Source: Oscillospiraceae bacterium (GTDB taxonomy: Bacteria > Bacillota > Clostridia > Oscillospirales > CAG-382). Taken from it: a DNA stretch of 48,481 nucleotides. Positions 1 through 7,294 of the stretch are shown one piece after another. The translations under genes and the position numbers were made by a program. The DNA is taken from contig SVSD01000011.1 in assembly GCA_015064485.1 (NCBI GenBank), positions 1 through 48,481 of the forward strand, written 5' to 3'. The notes beneath the pieces are model-generated. The model was not told where the DNA came from. It did no database searches and was given only the letters and a program-made list of their open reading frames with translations. Position 1 is the first letter of the stretch. Each line of letters begins with the position of its first letter.

Positions 1-145
1 ATCGTTCGAGCTTTTGCTCTTTTACTGTTTTCCTTGGGTTGTAGATCTCTATCTACAATTCTTAGGAATTAACGAGTTTATTTTTCTTTTCTCGTCTTTC
101 GTTGTTCAATTTTCAAAGTCCGATCGCCCCGCTTCTCGCGACGGC
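1..145 (-). other. Probable rRNA operon leader (partial)
   Basis: Read on the minus strand, this stretch follows a very strong promoter and contains a CTTTGAAAATTGAACAA segment (complement of about 101-118). That resembles the CTTTGAAAACTGAACAA text commonly found in pre-rRNA leaders and spacers of Firmicutes. It also has two short hairpins (39-58, stem TTGTAGAT/ATCTACAA; 8-19, GAGC/GCTC) and no credible coding sequence. Transcription would leave the window on the left, where a 16S gene is inferred but not seen. A tRNA or other stable-RNA operon is the alternative. Confidence 0.5.
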
Positions 146-151
146 TTTATT

Positions 152-180
152 AGAATACCACAAAGTTTTCCATTTGTCAA
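152..180 (-). promoter_or_regulatory. Strong sigma-A promoter with A-tract UP element
   Basis: On the minus strand the -35 is TTGACA (175-180), then a 17-nt spacer and a -10 TATTCT (152-157). Upstream (181-235) there are phased A/T tracts typical of the UP elements of stable-RNA promoters. It points left, towards the presumed rRNA operon. Confidence 0.75.
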
Positions 181-311
181 TAGTTTTTTTCAGATTTTTT
201 TGATTTTTTTCAAAAAATATAATTTTATCATTTTTATGTTCTAAAAAGTCCGGGAATAAAACAAAAAGCTGCGTGAAATAATAGATTTATTCCGAAAAAA
301 GAGGTAAAAAA

Positions 312-983
312 ATGATCACTATACTTTTCAGAACCTTTATTATGTATGCTGTCATACTGCTGTCTATGAAAATGATGGGAAAGCGACAGCTCGGTCAGAT
401 GCAGGTTTCAGAATTTATCACCGCGATGATTCTTTCGGAGCTTGCGGCTCTCCCTTTATCCGACAGAAACATTCCTCTGATTTATTGCCTTTCTCCCCTT
501 GCGGTAATCATCTGTCTTGAAGTAATTCTTTCCTTTATCTCATTAAAATCGTCTGCCGCACAGAAATTTCTTGAAAGCTCCCCCACTTTTATAATAGATA
601 AGGGTGTTATAAATCAAAAAGCTCTTGTTGACAACCGTATCACTCTTGAAGAAATGCTTGTAGAGCTTCGAATTGCCGGACTTACTTCGGTAAGCGAGGC
701 TGAATATATGCTCCTTGAGCCGAACGGTAAATTCAGCGTCATTCCTAAAGCCGCTTACAGGCAGGCAACAAACGAAGATCTGTCATTGCAAGTTGATGAA
801 AGCGAACCCGACATTTCAATTATCATTGACGGCAAGGTGGATGAAAAAGCTCTTTCTTATCTTCAAAAAAATGATGCATGGCTCAAAAAACAAACTTCTC
901 CGCACAAACACGAAGATATTCTTCTTTTTTCCGCTAACGCATCCGGCAAAACCACCATTATATTAAAGGATAAAAATATATGA
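312..983 (+). CDS. DUF421 (YetF/YrbG-type) membrane protein
   Basis: This 223-aa protein has the layout of the DUF421/YetF family: an N-terminal pair or trio of membrane helices (about residues 5-85), with the GKRQLGQM segment near residue 23. A soluble C-terminal domain follows, with the typical DKGVINQKAL and ITLEEMLVELR stretches. Family members are membrane proteins of poorly defined role; several are linked to the spore or cell envelope. A GAGGT ribosome-binding site precedes the ATG. It overlaps the next gene by 4 nt (ATGA), so the two are translationally coupled, as is usual for DUF421 with DUF4363 in Clostridia. The biochemical function is unknown. Confidence 0.88.
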   Translation: MITILFRTFIMYAVILLSMKMMGKRQLGQMQVSEFITAMILSELAALPLSDRNIPLIYCLSPLAVIICLEVILSFISLKSSAAQKFLESSPTFIIDKGVINQKALVDNRITLEEMLVELRIAGLTSVSEAEYMLLEPNGKFSVIPKAAYRQATNEDLSLQVDESEPDISIIIDGKVDEKALSYLQKNDAWLKKQTSPHKHEDILLFSANASGKTTIILKDKNI

Positions 984-1375
984 AAAGTTTTATAATAGCC
1001 CTTGTTGTTCTTTTGATCGTTTGCACTTTTGTGTTTTTTAATTCGTTTTATTTTTTAAATTTGTACGATGATTTTATAAAAGATACAGAAAACTTACCGA
1101 AAAGCGTTTATGACAAAGAATGTGAAAACGCAATAAATTCATTATGCGATAAGGTAGACAAAAAGACACCTTATTTATATACGGTTTTGCAGCAGCAAAA
1201 TGTCGATCAACTTTTAACCTGTCTTTCAGAGGCGCGTTCGGCAGCATATTTAAAAAACGAGAGCAATTATATCACATCCGTAGATAAAGCGATACTTCTT
1301 TTAAAGCTTACAAAAGACAATGAGGATTTTCCGTTTTTAGCAAACATAAAAAGTAAAAAGAGATATTTTCCATAG
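980..1375 (+). CDS. DUF4363-like membrane-anchored protein
   Basis: This 131-aa protein starts with one hydrophobic segment (about residues 4-27, signal anchor). The rest is a short helical domain, lysine- and glutamate-rich, probably outside the membrane. Its start overlaps the stop of the DUF421 gene. That pairing, the length and the single anchor fit DUF4363, which commonly accompanies DUF421 in spore-forming Clostridia. The family is assigned mainly from size and context, and no catalytic motif is visible. The stop codon lies in the loop of a long hairpin (1360-1394) shared with the convergent rpsT transcript. Confidence 0.7.
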   Translation: MKSFIIALVVLLIVCTFVFFNSFYFLNLYDDFIKDTENLPKSVYDKECENAINSLCDKVDKKTPYLYTVLQQQNVDQLLTCLSEARSAAYLKNESNYITSVDKAILLLKLTKDNEDFPFLANIKSKKRYFP

Positions 1376-1394
1376 CTTGTACGGAAAATATCTC
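1360..1394 (-). terminator. Terminator for rpsT
   Basis: A 12-bp perfect stem (1360-1371 with 1383-1394, arms GAGATATTTTCC/GGAAAATATCTC) with an 11-nt loop. On the minus strand it is followed by a T-rich run, which suits the end of the rpsT transcript. On the plus strand there is no T run. Confidence 0.7.
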
Positions 1395-1457
1395 CCAATT
1401 CGAATTGGTTAAACCACATTGCACACTTGTGCAAAGACTAAAGTTTTCTTAGTAAGA

Positions 1458-1718
1458 TTAAAGAGTGTTGAGCTTCTGAGTGAAACGGCTCTTCTTTCTT
1501 GCAGCAGCGTTAGCATGGATGATACCCTTGCTTGCAGCTTTGTCAAGAACGCTGACAGCGTTGCGGTATGCAACTTCAGCTTCTGCCTTGTTACCTTCAG
1601 CGATTGCAGCTTCGAACTTCTTTAATGTTGTTTTGAACATTGTCTTGAACATACGGTTCTTTAAAGTCTTTGTCTTTGTGACCTTAACACGCTTCTTTGC
1701 AGACTTGATATTCGGCAC
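1458..1718 (-). CDS. rpsT: 30S ribosomal protein S20
   Basis: This 86-aa basic protein starts PNIKSAKKRVKV after the initiator and ends with a lysine-rich helical tail, a full-length S20 that binds 16S rRNA. The GTG at 1716-1718 is chosen as start: the conserved PNIKSAKKR sequence begins right after it, and a GGGAGGTGG Shine-Dalgarno (complement of 1724-1732) sits 5 nt upstream. The longer reading from 1754 would add 12 non-conserved residues. It is monocistronic, with a promoter at 1810-1838 and a terminator at 1360-1394, and is divergent from gpr as in many Firmicutes. Confidence 0.96.
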   Translation of the reverse strand: MPNIKSAKKRVKVTKTKTLKNRMFKTMFKTTLKKFEAAIAEGNKAEAEVAYRNAVSVLDKAASKGIIHANAAARKKSRFTQKLNTL

Positions 1719-1809
1719 TATGTCCACCTCCCTGTAAAAAATACCATACGACATTTTGACGCATGAGCATAGTCACGCAATATATGGTCGTATTTTCATA
1801 TACCAACAT

Positions 1810-1838
1810 ATATTACCACAACTTTTTGAATAATTCAA
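1810..1838 (-). promoter_or_regulatory. rpsT promoter
   Basis: On the minus strand: -35 TTGAAT (1833-1838), 17-nt spacer, -10 TAATAT (1810-1815). It leaves a leader of about 85 nt before the GTG start, long enough for an autoregulatory structure, although none is recognised. Confidence 0.55.
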
Positions 1839-1889
1839 TAGTTTGCGGAAATTTTTTTGATTTTTTTTGATATTTTATTTAAGAAAGTG

Positions 1890-2825
1890 ATGAAGATTAT
1901 GAAAGAAATTGATTTTTTTGATTTAAAAACCGATCTTGCAGACGAATCGGACGAAATTTTGAGAACTAAAACATCCGACATTTCAGGTGTGGAAAGTAAG
2001 CGGGAAACCGTAGACGGAGTAAATATTTTTACTATGACGGTCAAAAATGCCGAGGGCGAAAAACAAATCGGCAAAAAGGCGGGGCGTTATATCACTCTTG
2101 ATGTGGGAAGTACCGAAATATATGACACACAAACTTTCGAAAACATTTGCACTGTTTTTTCAACCGTAATCTCCTCTTTCTTAGACAAATTCAAAGACAA
2201 GGACGGAGGATTCCTTATAGCAGGTCTGGGAAACCCGGATATTTGCGCAGATTCTGTCGGGAAAGAAAGTGTTTCAAGCCTTATTGTTACACGGCACATA
2301 AAAGAAGCCTCGCCGGAACTTTTTGAAAAATTCGGTTTTTCCGAAACTGCGGCAATCACTCCCGATGTTTTCGGAAAAACAGGAGTAGAAGCGGCTGAAA
2401 TAATAAAAGGAGTTGCCGATGATATAAAGCCTTCGTGTGTTATAGCAATAGACGCGCTCTCTTCAAGAAGGCTTTCAAAACTTGCAACAACTGTACAGAT
2501 ATGCGACACAGGAATATGTCCCGGTTCAGGTGTCGGAAATGTACGAAAAGAAATTTCCGAAGAAACGATAGGTGTTCCCGTCATTTCAATAGGCGTTCCG
2601 ACGGTTGTAAATGCCTCAACTCTTATATCGGATGTACTCATCGGAACCGGATGCTGTAAAGAAAATTTAAAAGAAAAAATAACTGAAATTGCAGGAACCG
2701 ATTGTTTTGTGTCTAAAAAAGAATGCGGCGCTCAGATAAAAAGTATAGGCAGACTTATAGGTTACTCTCTAAACAAAGCCATTCATAAAGATATCGACTA
2801 TTCGGAAATGCGCGATTTTTTGTAA
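1890..2825 (+). CDS. gpr: GPR endopeptidase (germination protease)
   Basis: An aspartic-type endopeptidase of family A25, which degrades small acid-soluble spore proteins at germination. Recognisable parts are the N-terminal KTDLADE stretch (the self-cleavage-type motif seen in SASPs and in the GPR zymogen), GRYITLDVG, LIAGLGNPDICADSVG, VIAIDALSSR and ICPGSGVGNVR. At about 311 aa it is a little shorter than Bacillus GPR but complete. Two starts are possible, ATG 1890 or ATG 1899; neither has a strong ribosome-binding site (AAGAAAG at 1881-1887 is the best candidate). It lies just upstream of spoIIP, the usual gpr-spoIIP pair of Firmicutes. Confidence 0.95.
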   Translation: MKIMKEIDFFDLKTDLADESDEILRTKTSDISGVESKRETVDGVNIFTMTVKNAEGEKQIGKKAGRYITLDVGSTEIYDTQTFENICTVFSTVISSFLDKFKDKDGGFLIAGLGNPDICADSVGKESVSSLIVTRHIKEASPELFEKFGFSETAAITPDVFGKTGVEAAEIIKGVADDIKPSCVIAIDALSSRRLSKLATTVQICDTGICPGSGVGNVRKEISEETIGVPVISIGVPTVVNASTLISDVLIGTGCCKENLKEKITEIAGTDCFVSKKECGAQIKSIGRLIGYSLNKAIHKDIDYSEMRDFL

Positions 2826-2896
2826 TCGGTATATCGGCAGTCTTTCCTTCATAAATATTTAGAGAAAACTTTTAAAAGGTTAAAAAGGAACAAAAG

Positions 2897-4075
2897 ATGG
2901 GCTATAAAAAAATAACTGTTTCAAGCAATCCCGCCGCTCAAAATGAGCCTTCCGCTCCCTTTGTAAAAACGATCACAGCCGTAGAAATAAAGGACTGTTT
3001 TTCGGATGAAGCACCTCTTTGTGCAAAACACAAGAAAGCTTTTCCCATAAATGGATGTGCTCTTTTCATTTCCTTATGCGCGGTTTTGGGACTTCTGTTT
3101 ATATTCATACCTATTCCCGAACCTTTTGAAAATTTTCTTGAAAATATCATTCTTTTCGTTTCCGAAGACAGAGAAGAAACAAAAATGCCCTTTATCCCCG
3201 AAAGCGTCACATTTAACAAAAGCACTTCAACAATTTTTGCGGATATACCCGCTTGTGAAAAAAGTGCTTTCGGCAACGAACTTCCCATACTGCAAACATC
3301 AGAAATCAGCATTTCATCAAAAGGCATCACTGCTATCTCAAACGAAACAAAATACAATATAGATTTTAATTCTCTTATGTCGCAAAACTTTCCCATACAA
3401 AAAATCTCGCTCACTTCATCATATGATGACAGTCTTCCGGTATTTTCCCAAATTGCCCCCGAGGTTCTTATAATACATACTCACGGAACAGAGGGGTATG
3501 AGGACAGTGCTTTTTCAAACTACCGCACACATGACACATCTAAAAATGTTGTTGCCGTCGGAAAAACCCTTGCTTCAGAGCTTGAAAAACACGGTATATC
3601 CGTAATTCACTGCGAGGAAATGTTTGATAAAGATTCATATATAAAGGCCTATTCCAATTCTTATTCAAAAGTCGCTGAATATCTTTCGAAATATCCGTCA
3701 ATAAAATATGTAATAGATGTACACCGTGATGCCGTACCCGACGGTGAGGGAGGATACGCAAAGCTTGTCTGTGATACAAATGGCAAAACGCTTGCACAGC
3801 TTATGATTGTTGTCGGCACAGATGAAGCGGGAGCAAAGCACAAGGAATGGGCAAAAAACCTTCGAACCGCCGCAGAAATACAAAAAGGCGTATTTGAGGA
3901 AAATGAAAACCTTATGCGTCCTTTAAATCTTCGAAAAGCAAGCTTTAACCAGCAGCTTTCAAGCGGTTATTTCATACTTGAAGCAGGAAATTGTGCGAAC
4001 ACTCTTGAAGAAGCGAAACTGTCTATGTCAGTTTTTGCAAAAAGCTTTGCAAAAACTGCAGGAGGTATTGATTAA
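2897..4075 (+). CDS. spoIIP: Stage II sporulation protein P (peptidoglycan amidase/endopeptidase)
   Basis: SpoIIP degrades septal peptidoglycan during engulfment, with SpoIID and SpoIIM. The 392-aa protein has a cytoplasmic N-terminus and one membrane helix (about 53-73). After a low-complexity linker, the catalytic domain carries HTHGTEGY (194-201), DVHRDA (274-279) and a C-terminal LEAGNCANTLEEA, which match the zinc-binding residues of the family. An AAAGGA site lies 9 nt upstream. The gap after gpr holds a possible sporulation-type promoter (GGTATA at 2828, CATAAATA at 2850, 16-nt spacing); this is tentative. A 117-aa membrane protein follows closely. Confidence 0.95.
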   Translation: MGYKKITVSSNPAAQNEPSAPFVKTITAVEIKDCFSDEAPLCAKHKKAFPINGCALFISLCAVLGLLFIFIPIPEPFENFLENIILFVSEDREETKMPFIPESVTFNKSTSTIFADIPACEKSAFGNELPILQTSEISISSKGITAISNETKYNIDFNSLMSQNFPIQKISLTSSYDDSLPVFSQIAPEVLIIHTHGTEGYEDSAFSNYRTHDTSKNVVAVGKTLASELEKHGISVIHCEEMFDKDSYIKAYSNSYSKVAEYLSKYPSIKYVIDVHRDAVPDGEGGYAKLVCDTNGKTLAQLMIVVGTDEAGAKHKEWAKNLRTAAEIQKGVFEENENLMRPLNLRKASFNQQLSSGYFILEAGNCANTLEEAKLSMSVFAKSFAKTAGGID

Positions 4076-4095
4076 CAAAGAAAGGAAGCAAAAAC

Positions 4096-4449
4096 TTGTT
4101 TTTTAAGAAAAACATTTTCGTTTTTATAACATCAGTCGTTATGGCGATTGTATTTATATTTTTTGCAGCTGTGATTACAAGCTATCAAAGCGGTTTTATT
4201 GAAGAAAAATTCTCTTTATCCGAAGACGGAAGCTTCATAATAATGGGAAAAAGCTACAAACCGGATAAAGTTTTTTTGCAGTCCGTACAAAAATATCTTT
4301 CGGTATGCGAAAATGTAAATTCCGCATTTTTTCCCGACATCATAACCCTTTCTCTGAAAAAAACTGCCGCCTCCCTGAAGGATGCGGCAATCGGTTTGTT
4401 TAATTGTTTTGGTAAAATTTTCTCCGAAATAACACGGGGAAATATGTGA
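4096..4449 (+). CDS. Small membrane-anchored protein, unknown
   Basis: A 117-aa protein with one N-terminal membrane segment (about residues 6-30) and a short soluble remainder with no recognisable motif. Translation probably begins at the TTG at 4096: an AAAGGAAG site ends 7 nt upstream, and no in-frame ATG fits. It starts 20 nt after spoIIP with no terminator between, so it is probably co-transcribed and possibly sporulation-linked by context. I do not recognise the family. The stop is 2 nt from the stop of the convergent DUF4364-like gene. Confidence 0.65.
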   Translation: MFFKKNIFVFITSVVMAIVFIFFAAVITSYQSGFIEEKFSLSEDGSFIIMGKSYKPDKVFLQSVQKYLSVCENVNSAFFPDIITLSLKKTAASLKDAAIGLFNCFGKIFSEITRGNM

Positions 4450-4451
4450 TA

Positions 4452-4982
4452 TCAATAAAGGTCGTTTAGTTTTCCTGACATCAGCGTTAAAACTCCGCTG
4501 TTTATTATTTCGGGTTTTTCCTGACAGTTTATATATGCTTTATATGCTTCGTTTCTGTCCGAGAAAAAAAGTTTTGTTTCCATAAGTGTCTGTTTATCGT
4601 TTTTTAATGAACAGATGACATAATATCCGCCGTCCGCTTCTTTTATATGAGCCGAATATTTTTTGCGCGAACAAATATATTCAAAATGCCGGAGTGCCTT
4701 TGCAACAAAGCTGTTCAAAACACTCTCTCGCATTATTCCTTTCCCTTGCTCATAAGTATAGCTTCCCATTTCGGTTATCCCGTAGCAAAGCTTTCCGTCG
4801 GATATGTTCTTTTTGAGGAAGCCTTCTTCCACAAGCTCTCTTTCACATTCCTGACAGTCGAATGTGTCGATCTCGCCTGTCGAAAGGATCGATTCCTGTG
4901 CATACGCAGCATCAACTTCCACAGCAAAGGCGTAGTATACTGCAAGAATCGCAAGTTTTATTTCTGCTTTTTGTGTTAACAT
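4452..4982 (-). CDS. DUF4364-like protein
   Basis: A 176-aa soluble protein. The N-terminal 75 residues read like a winged-helix fold of the DUF4364 type (KLAILAVYYAFAVEVDAAY, then EEGFLKK and LCYGITEMG, which resemble the end of the recognition helix and the wing). A mixed alpha/beta C-terminal half follows. DUF4364 proteins are common, uncharacterised and probably regulatory in Clostridia. The assignment is from layout, not from a diagnostic motif. A CGGAGAT site precedes the ATG. It begins 12 nt after the stop of the upstream membrane protein gene, so the two form an operon. Confidence 0.62.
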   Translation of the reverse strand: MLTQKAEIKLAILAVYYAFAVEVDAAYAQESILSTGEIDTFDCQECERELVEEGFLKKNISDGKLCYGITEMGSYTYEQGKGIMRESVLNSFVAKALRHFEYICSRKKYSAHIKEADGGYYVICSLKNDKQTLMETKLFFSDRNEAYKAYINCQEKPEIINSGVLTLMSGKLNDLY

Positions 4983-4994
4983 TTTTATCTCCGA

Positions 4995-5675
4995 TTATTT
5001 ATATCTTATATTTCCGTAATATTTTTTGCCTGTGTATATACTGAACTGATCATAAACTTCTTCTTTGTAGTTGCCTTCCTCATCCATCATATGAAGATAG
5101 AGTTCGTAATTTTTGCGGGCAGGATCTCCGTCCTCATCAAGCGAGCCGTCTTCCTTTACAAGAGAAATATTATCAAAATTTATTCTTATATAACCGAATG
5201 AATATTTTTCGTCGTATACTGCGGCAGAATAGCTTTCATAAATATTTCCCGCCTCATCCTCAAGATACATTCTGAAAGGAAGGTTATTTTCCGAATATTC
5301 CGCTTGTCTGTTTTCAAGAATATCAAGATTGAATTTGAGTGCAAACTGAAGATTTTTTGTTTGAGGAATGTGATAAAGCGATTCTTTGTCTATTGAAAGA
5401 AGCTTTCCTGCATTTCCGCTTTCATCGTCTGCAGCCGGCTTGCTTTTATACCAGTCGGTAAGCTCGTATGAATGTATTTCAAATGTATCCGGCGAATTTT
5501 CGTAGGCGGCTTCGATCTCAGGAGTTTTAAGCAGAGTATCTACTATTTCCGAATCACAGCTTGTAAAAAATCTTACGAAAATTATGATGTATACAGTAAG
5601 AATGATGCATATACATATCGCCTTGAATATCTTTTTTATCACCGATGACAGTGTGATTTTATTTTCCTGATCCAT
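4995..5675 (-). CDS. Membrane-anchored extracellular protein, unknown
   Basis: A 226-aa protein with a short basic cytoplasmic start, one membrane helix (about residues 15-38), then an acidic extracellular domain rich in D, E, Y and N. Pattern such as LPFRMYLEDEAGNIYES, YELYLHMMDEEGN suggests a beta-rich domain. I do not recognise the family. It is the first gene of an operon with the DUF4364-like gene; GGAG lies 10 nt before the ATG. The divergent neighbour is rodA, so a link to envelope growth is possible but only inferred from position. Confidence 0.6.
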   Translation of the reverse strand: MDQENKITLSSVIKKIFKAICICIILTVYIIIFVRFFTSCDSEIVDTLLKTPEIEAAYENSPDTFEIHSYELTDWYKSKPAADDESGNAGKLLSIDKESLYHIPQTKNLQFALKFNLDILENRQAEYSENNLPFRMYLEDEAGNIYESYSAAVYDEKYSFGYIRINFDNISLVKEDGSLDEDGDPARKNYELYLHMMDEEGNYKEEVYDQFSIYTGKKYYGNIRYK

Positions 5676-5746
5676 TAAATTTTATCTCCAAATTCCGTTT
5701 TTTATATTTTAACACAAAATACCTCATCTTGCAACCGATTTTTATA

Positions 5747-5775
5747 TTTACTTTGTAAAGTCTTTGTGTTATACT
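5747..5775 (+). promoter_or_regulatory. rodA promoter
   Basis: TTTACT (5747-5752), 17-nt spacer, TATACT (5770-5775). The start would be near 5782, leaving about 30 nt that contain AAAGGAGGT (5789-5797). Confidence 0.5.
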
Positions 5776-5810
5776 GTTTATATTACGAAAAGGAGGTAAA
5801 GCTTTACCGT

Positions 5811-7235
5811 ATGAATCGTAAAAACTCAAAAAGAACTGCACGGCACTCGCCCGAGCAAAAAGGGCTTTCTTCCGAAATCTACAAGATTAAATACACGGTG
5901 AAAGAAGGCTCCGGGGTGCGGCCCTCGCAAATGAAGCCGAAAAAATATACCGCTTCGAGAAAAATATACACGCCCATTGAAGCCGACAGCTTGAAAAGAG
6001 CAAGCGGAATGACACCAAAACAGCCCAAATGGCTTGAAAGCAAGGATGAATCCCGCAACAATGCTTCAAAAGAAAAACGCATCTTTGGAGAAACCGTCGG
6101 TGTGTTTCTTTCGGAATTCAAAGAGCACCTTACCCATATAGATTATGTAACCGTAATAATTGTCGCTGTTCTTTCTGTGATCGGAATTCTTGCCGTTCAC
6201 AGTGCAACACTTACAAAGGGTACAAACCGATTTGATATAATGCAGATAGGCATGACGGTCGTAGGTTTCATAATAATGTTTGCCCTTTCATACATAGACT
6301 ACGATACGCTGACAAAAAACTACAGAATTATACTGATATTAAATGTCTTAATGCTGACATTCACCGCCATCTTCGGCACAGGTGCCGACGGCGGAGGTGA
6401 TACAAACCACAACTGGATAAGACTCGGGCCTGTCGGAATACAGCCGGCGGAAATCGGAAAAATTCTTTATATAATCACCTTCGCGGCCCATCTTGACACT
6501 GTAAAGCACAGAGTAAACCATATAAAGACATTACTCGGCCTTGCACTTCATTCGGGTCTTATAATAGGACTTGTTCTCCTTGAAAAAGATCTTGGACAGG
6601 CAACCGTTTATATGGCAATAACCGTAGTTATGCTTTTTGCCGCAAGGCTAAGTATGTGGTATTTTGCAGGTGCAGGGCTATGCGGTCTTGCCGGAGCTCC
6701 TTTGATATTTTCAAATCTTCAAGAGTACCAGAAAAAGCGTCTTCTGGTTGGTTTTAACCCCGAGCTTGACCCTCTTGACAAAGGCTATCAGGCAATACAA
6801 AGCAAAACCGCAATCGCATCTGGCGGAGTTACAGGTCTTGGCTACAGACAAGGCTTTTTAACCCAGAATCCCAGCCTTTTACCTGCGAAACATACCGATA
6901 TGATATTTGCGGTAATAAGCGAAGAAGGCGGACTTATCGGCTCGCTTGCTGTAATACTGCTTCTATTCGGTCTTGTAGTCCGTATTTTTATGAACGCACT
7001 TTCCTCAGACAAAATGTCGGGGGCACTTATTTGTGCCGGCGTTGCAGGAATGCTTATGTACCAAACGATAGAAAATATCGGGATGTGTCTTGGTATGCTT
7101 CCCGTTGTCGGTATCACCCTCCCCTTCTTGAGTTACGGCGGATCGTCTGTTATCGGGCTTTATCTTGCGGTCGGTATGGTAATTTCCGTATATGCCAAAA
7201 ATCACAGATTTTATTTCAGTAAAGGAAAAATATAA
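5811..7235 (+). CDS. rodA: RodA-type SEDS peptidoglycan polymerase
   Basis: SEDS glycosyltransferase that polymerises lipid II during cylindrical growth, in the membrane with a class B PBP. After about 110 basic, disordered cytoplasmic residues come roughly ten membrane helices. SEDS motifs are visible: NHNWIRLGPVGIQPAE, LEKDLGQA, ASGGVTGLGYRQG, PAKHTDMIFAVISEEGG and PVVGITLPFLSYGGSS. The last two resemble RodA more than FtsW, and a separate FtsW is present at 16490-17932. The start is the ATG at 5811; the frame opens earlier with a GTG at 5766, but that overlaps the promoter. The consensus AAAGGAGGT is 13 nt away, longer than ideal. The basic extension is longer than in typical RodA. Confidence 0.9.
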   Translation: MNRKNSKRTARHSPEQKGLSSEIYKIKYTVKEGSGVRPSQMKPKKYTASRKIYTPIEADSLKRASGMTPKQPKWLESKDESRNNASKEKRIFGETVGVFLSEFKEHLTHIDYVTVIIVAVLSVIGILAVHSATLTKGTNRFDIMQIGMTVVGFIIMFALSYIDYDTLTKNYRIILILNVLMLTFTAIFGTGADGGGDTNHNWIRLGPVGIQPAEIGKILYIITFAAHLDTVKHRVNHIKTLLGLALHSGLIIGLVLLEKDLGQATVYMAITVVMLFAARLSMWYFAGAGLCGLAGAPLIFSNLQEYQKKRLLVGFNPELDPLDKGYQAIQSKTAIASGGVTGLGYRQGFLTQNPSLLPAKHTDMIFAVISEEGGLIGSLAVILLLFGLVVRIFMNALSSDKMSGALICAGVAGMLMYQTIENIGMCLGMLPVVGITLPFLSYGGSSVIGLYLAVGMVISVYAKNHRFYFSKGKI

Positions 7236-7254
7236 TAGTAAAAACAATTAAAAC

Positions 7255-7288
7255 GCCCTCAAAGCTTTCGCTTTGAGGGCATATTTTT
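7255..7288. terminator. Bidirectional terminator
   Basis: Perfect 11-bp stem GCCCTCAAAGC/GCTTTGAGGGC (7255-7265 with 7270-7280) with a TTTC loop, followed by ATATTTTTT on the plus strand and by A/T-rich sequence on the other. It separates the convergent rodA and aminotransferase genes. Confidence 0.9.
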
Positions 7289-7294
7289 TATATA

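Noticed and set aside
14-27. boxA-like TGCTCTTTTAC on the plus strand
   Set aside because: It is on the wrong strand for the predicted minus-strand leader and is only a short match.
14-244. 76-aa open frame at the left edge
   Set aside because: Phe/Ile/Leu-rich translation across the RNA leader and promoter on the opposite strand, no ribosome-binding site, no family resemblance.
1826-1870. Sigma-G promoter for gpr (TGAATA at 1826)
   Set aside because: No matching CATACTA-type -10 at 17-18 nt spacing; the match is to one box only.
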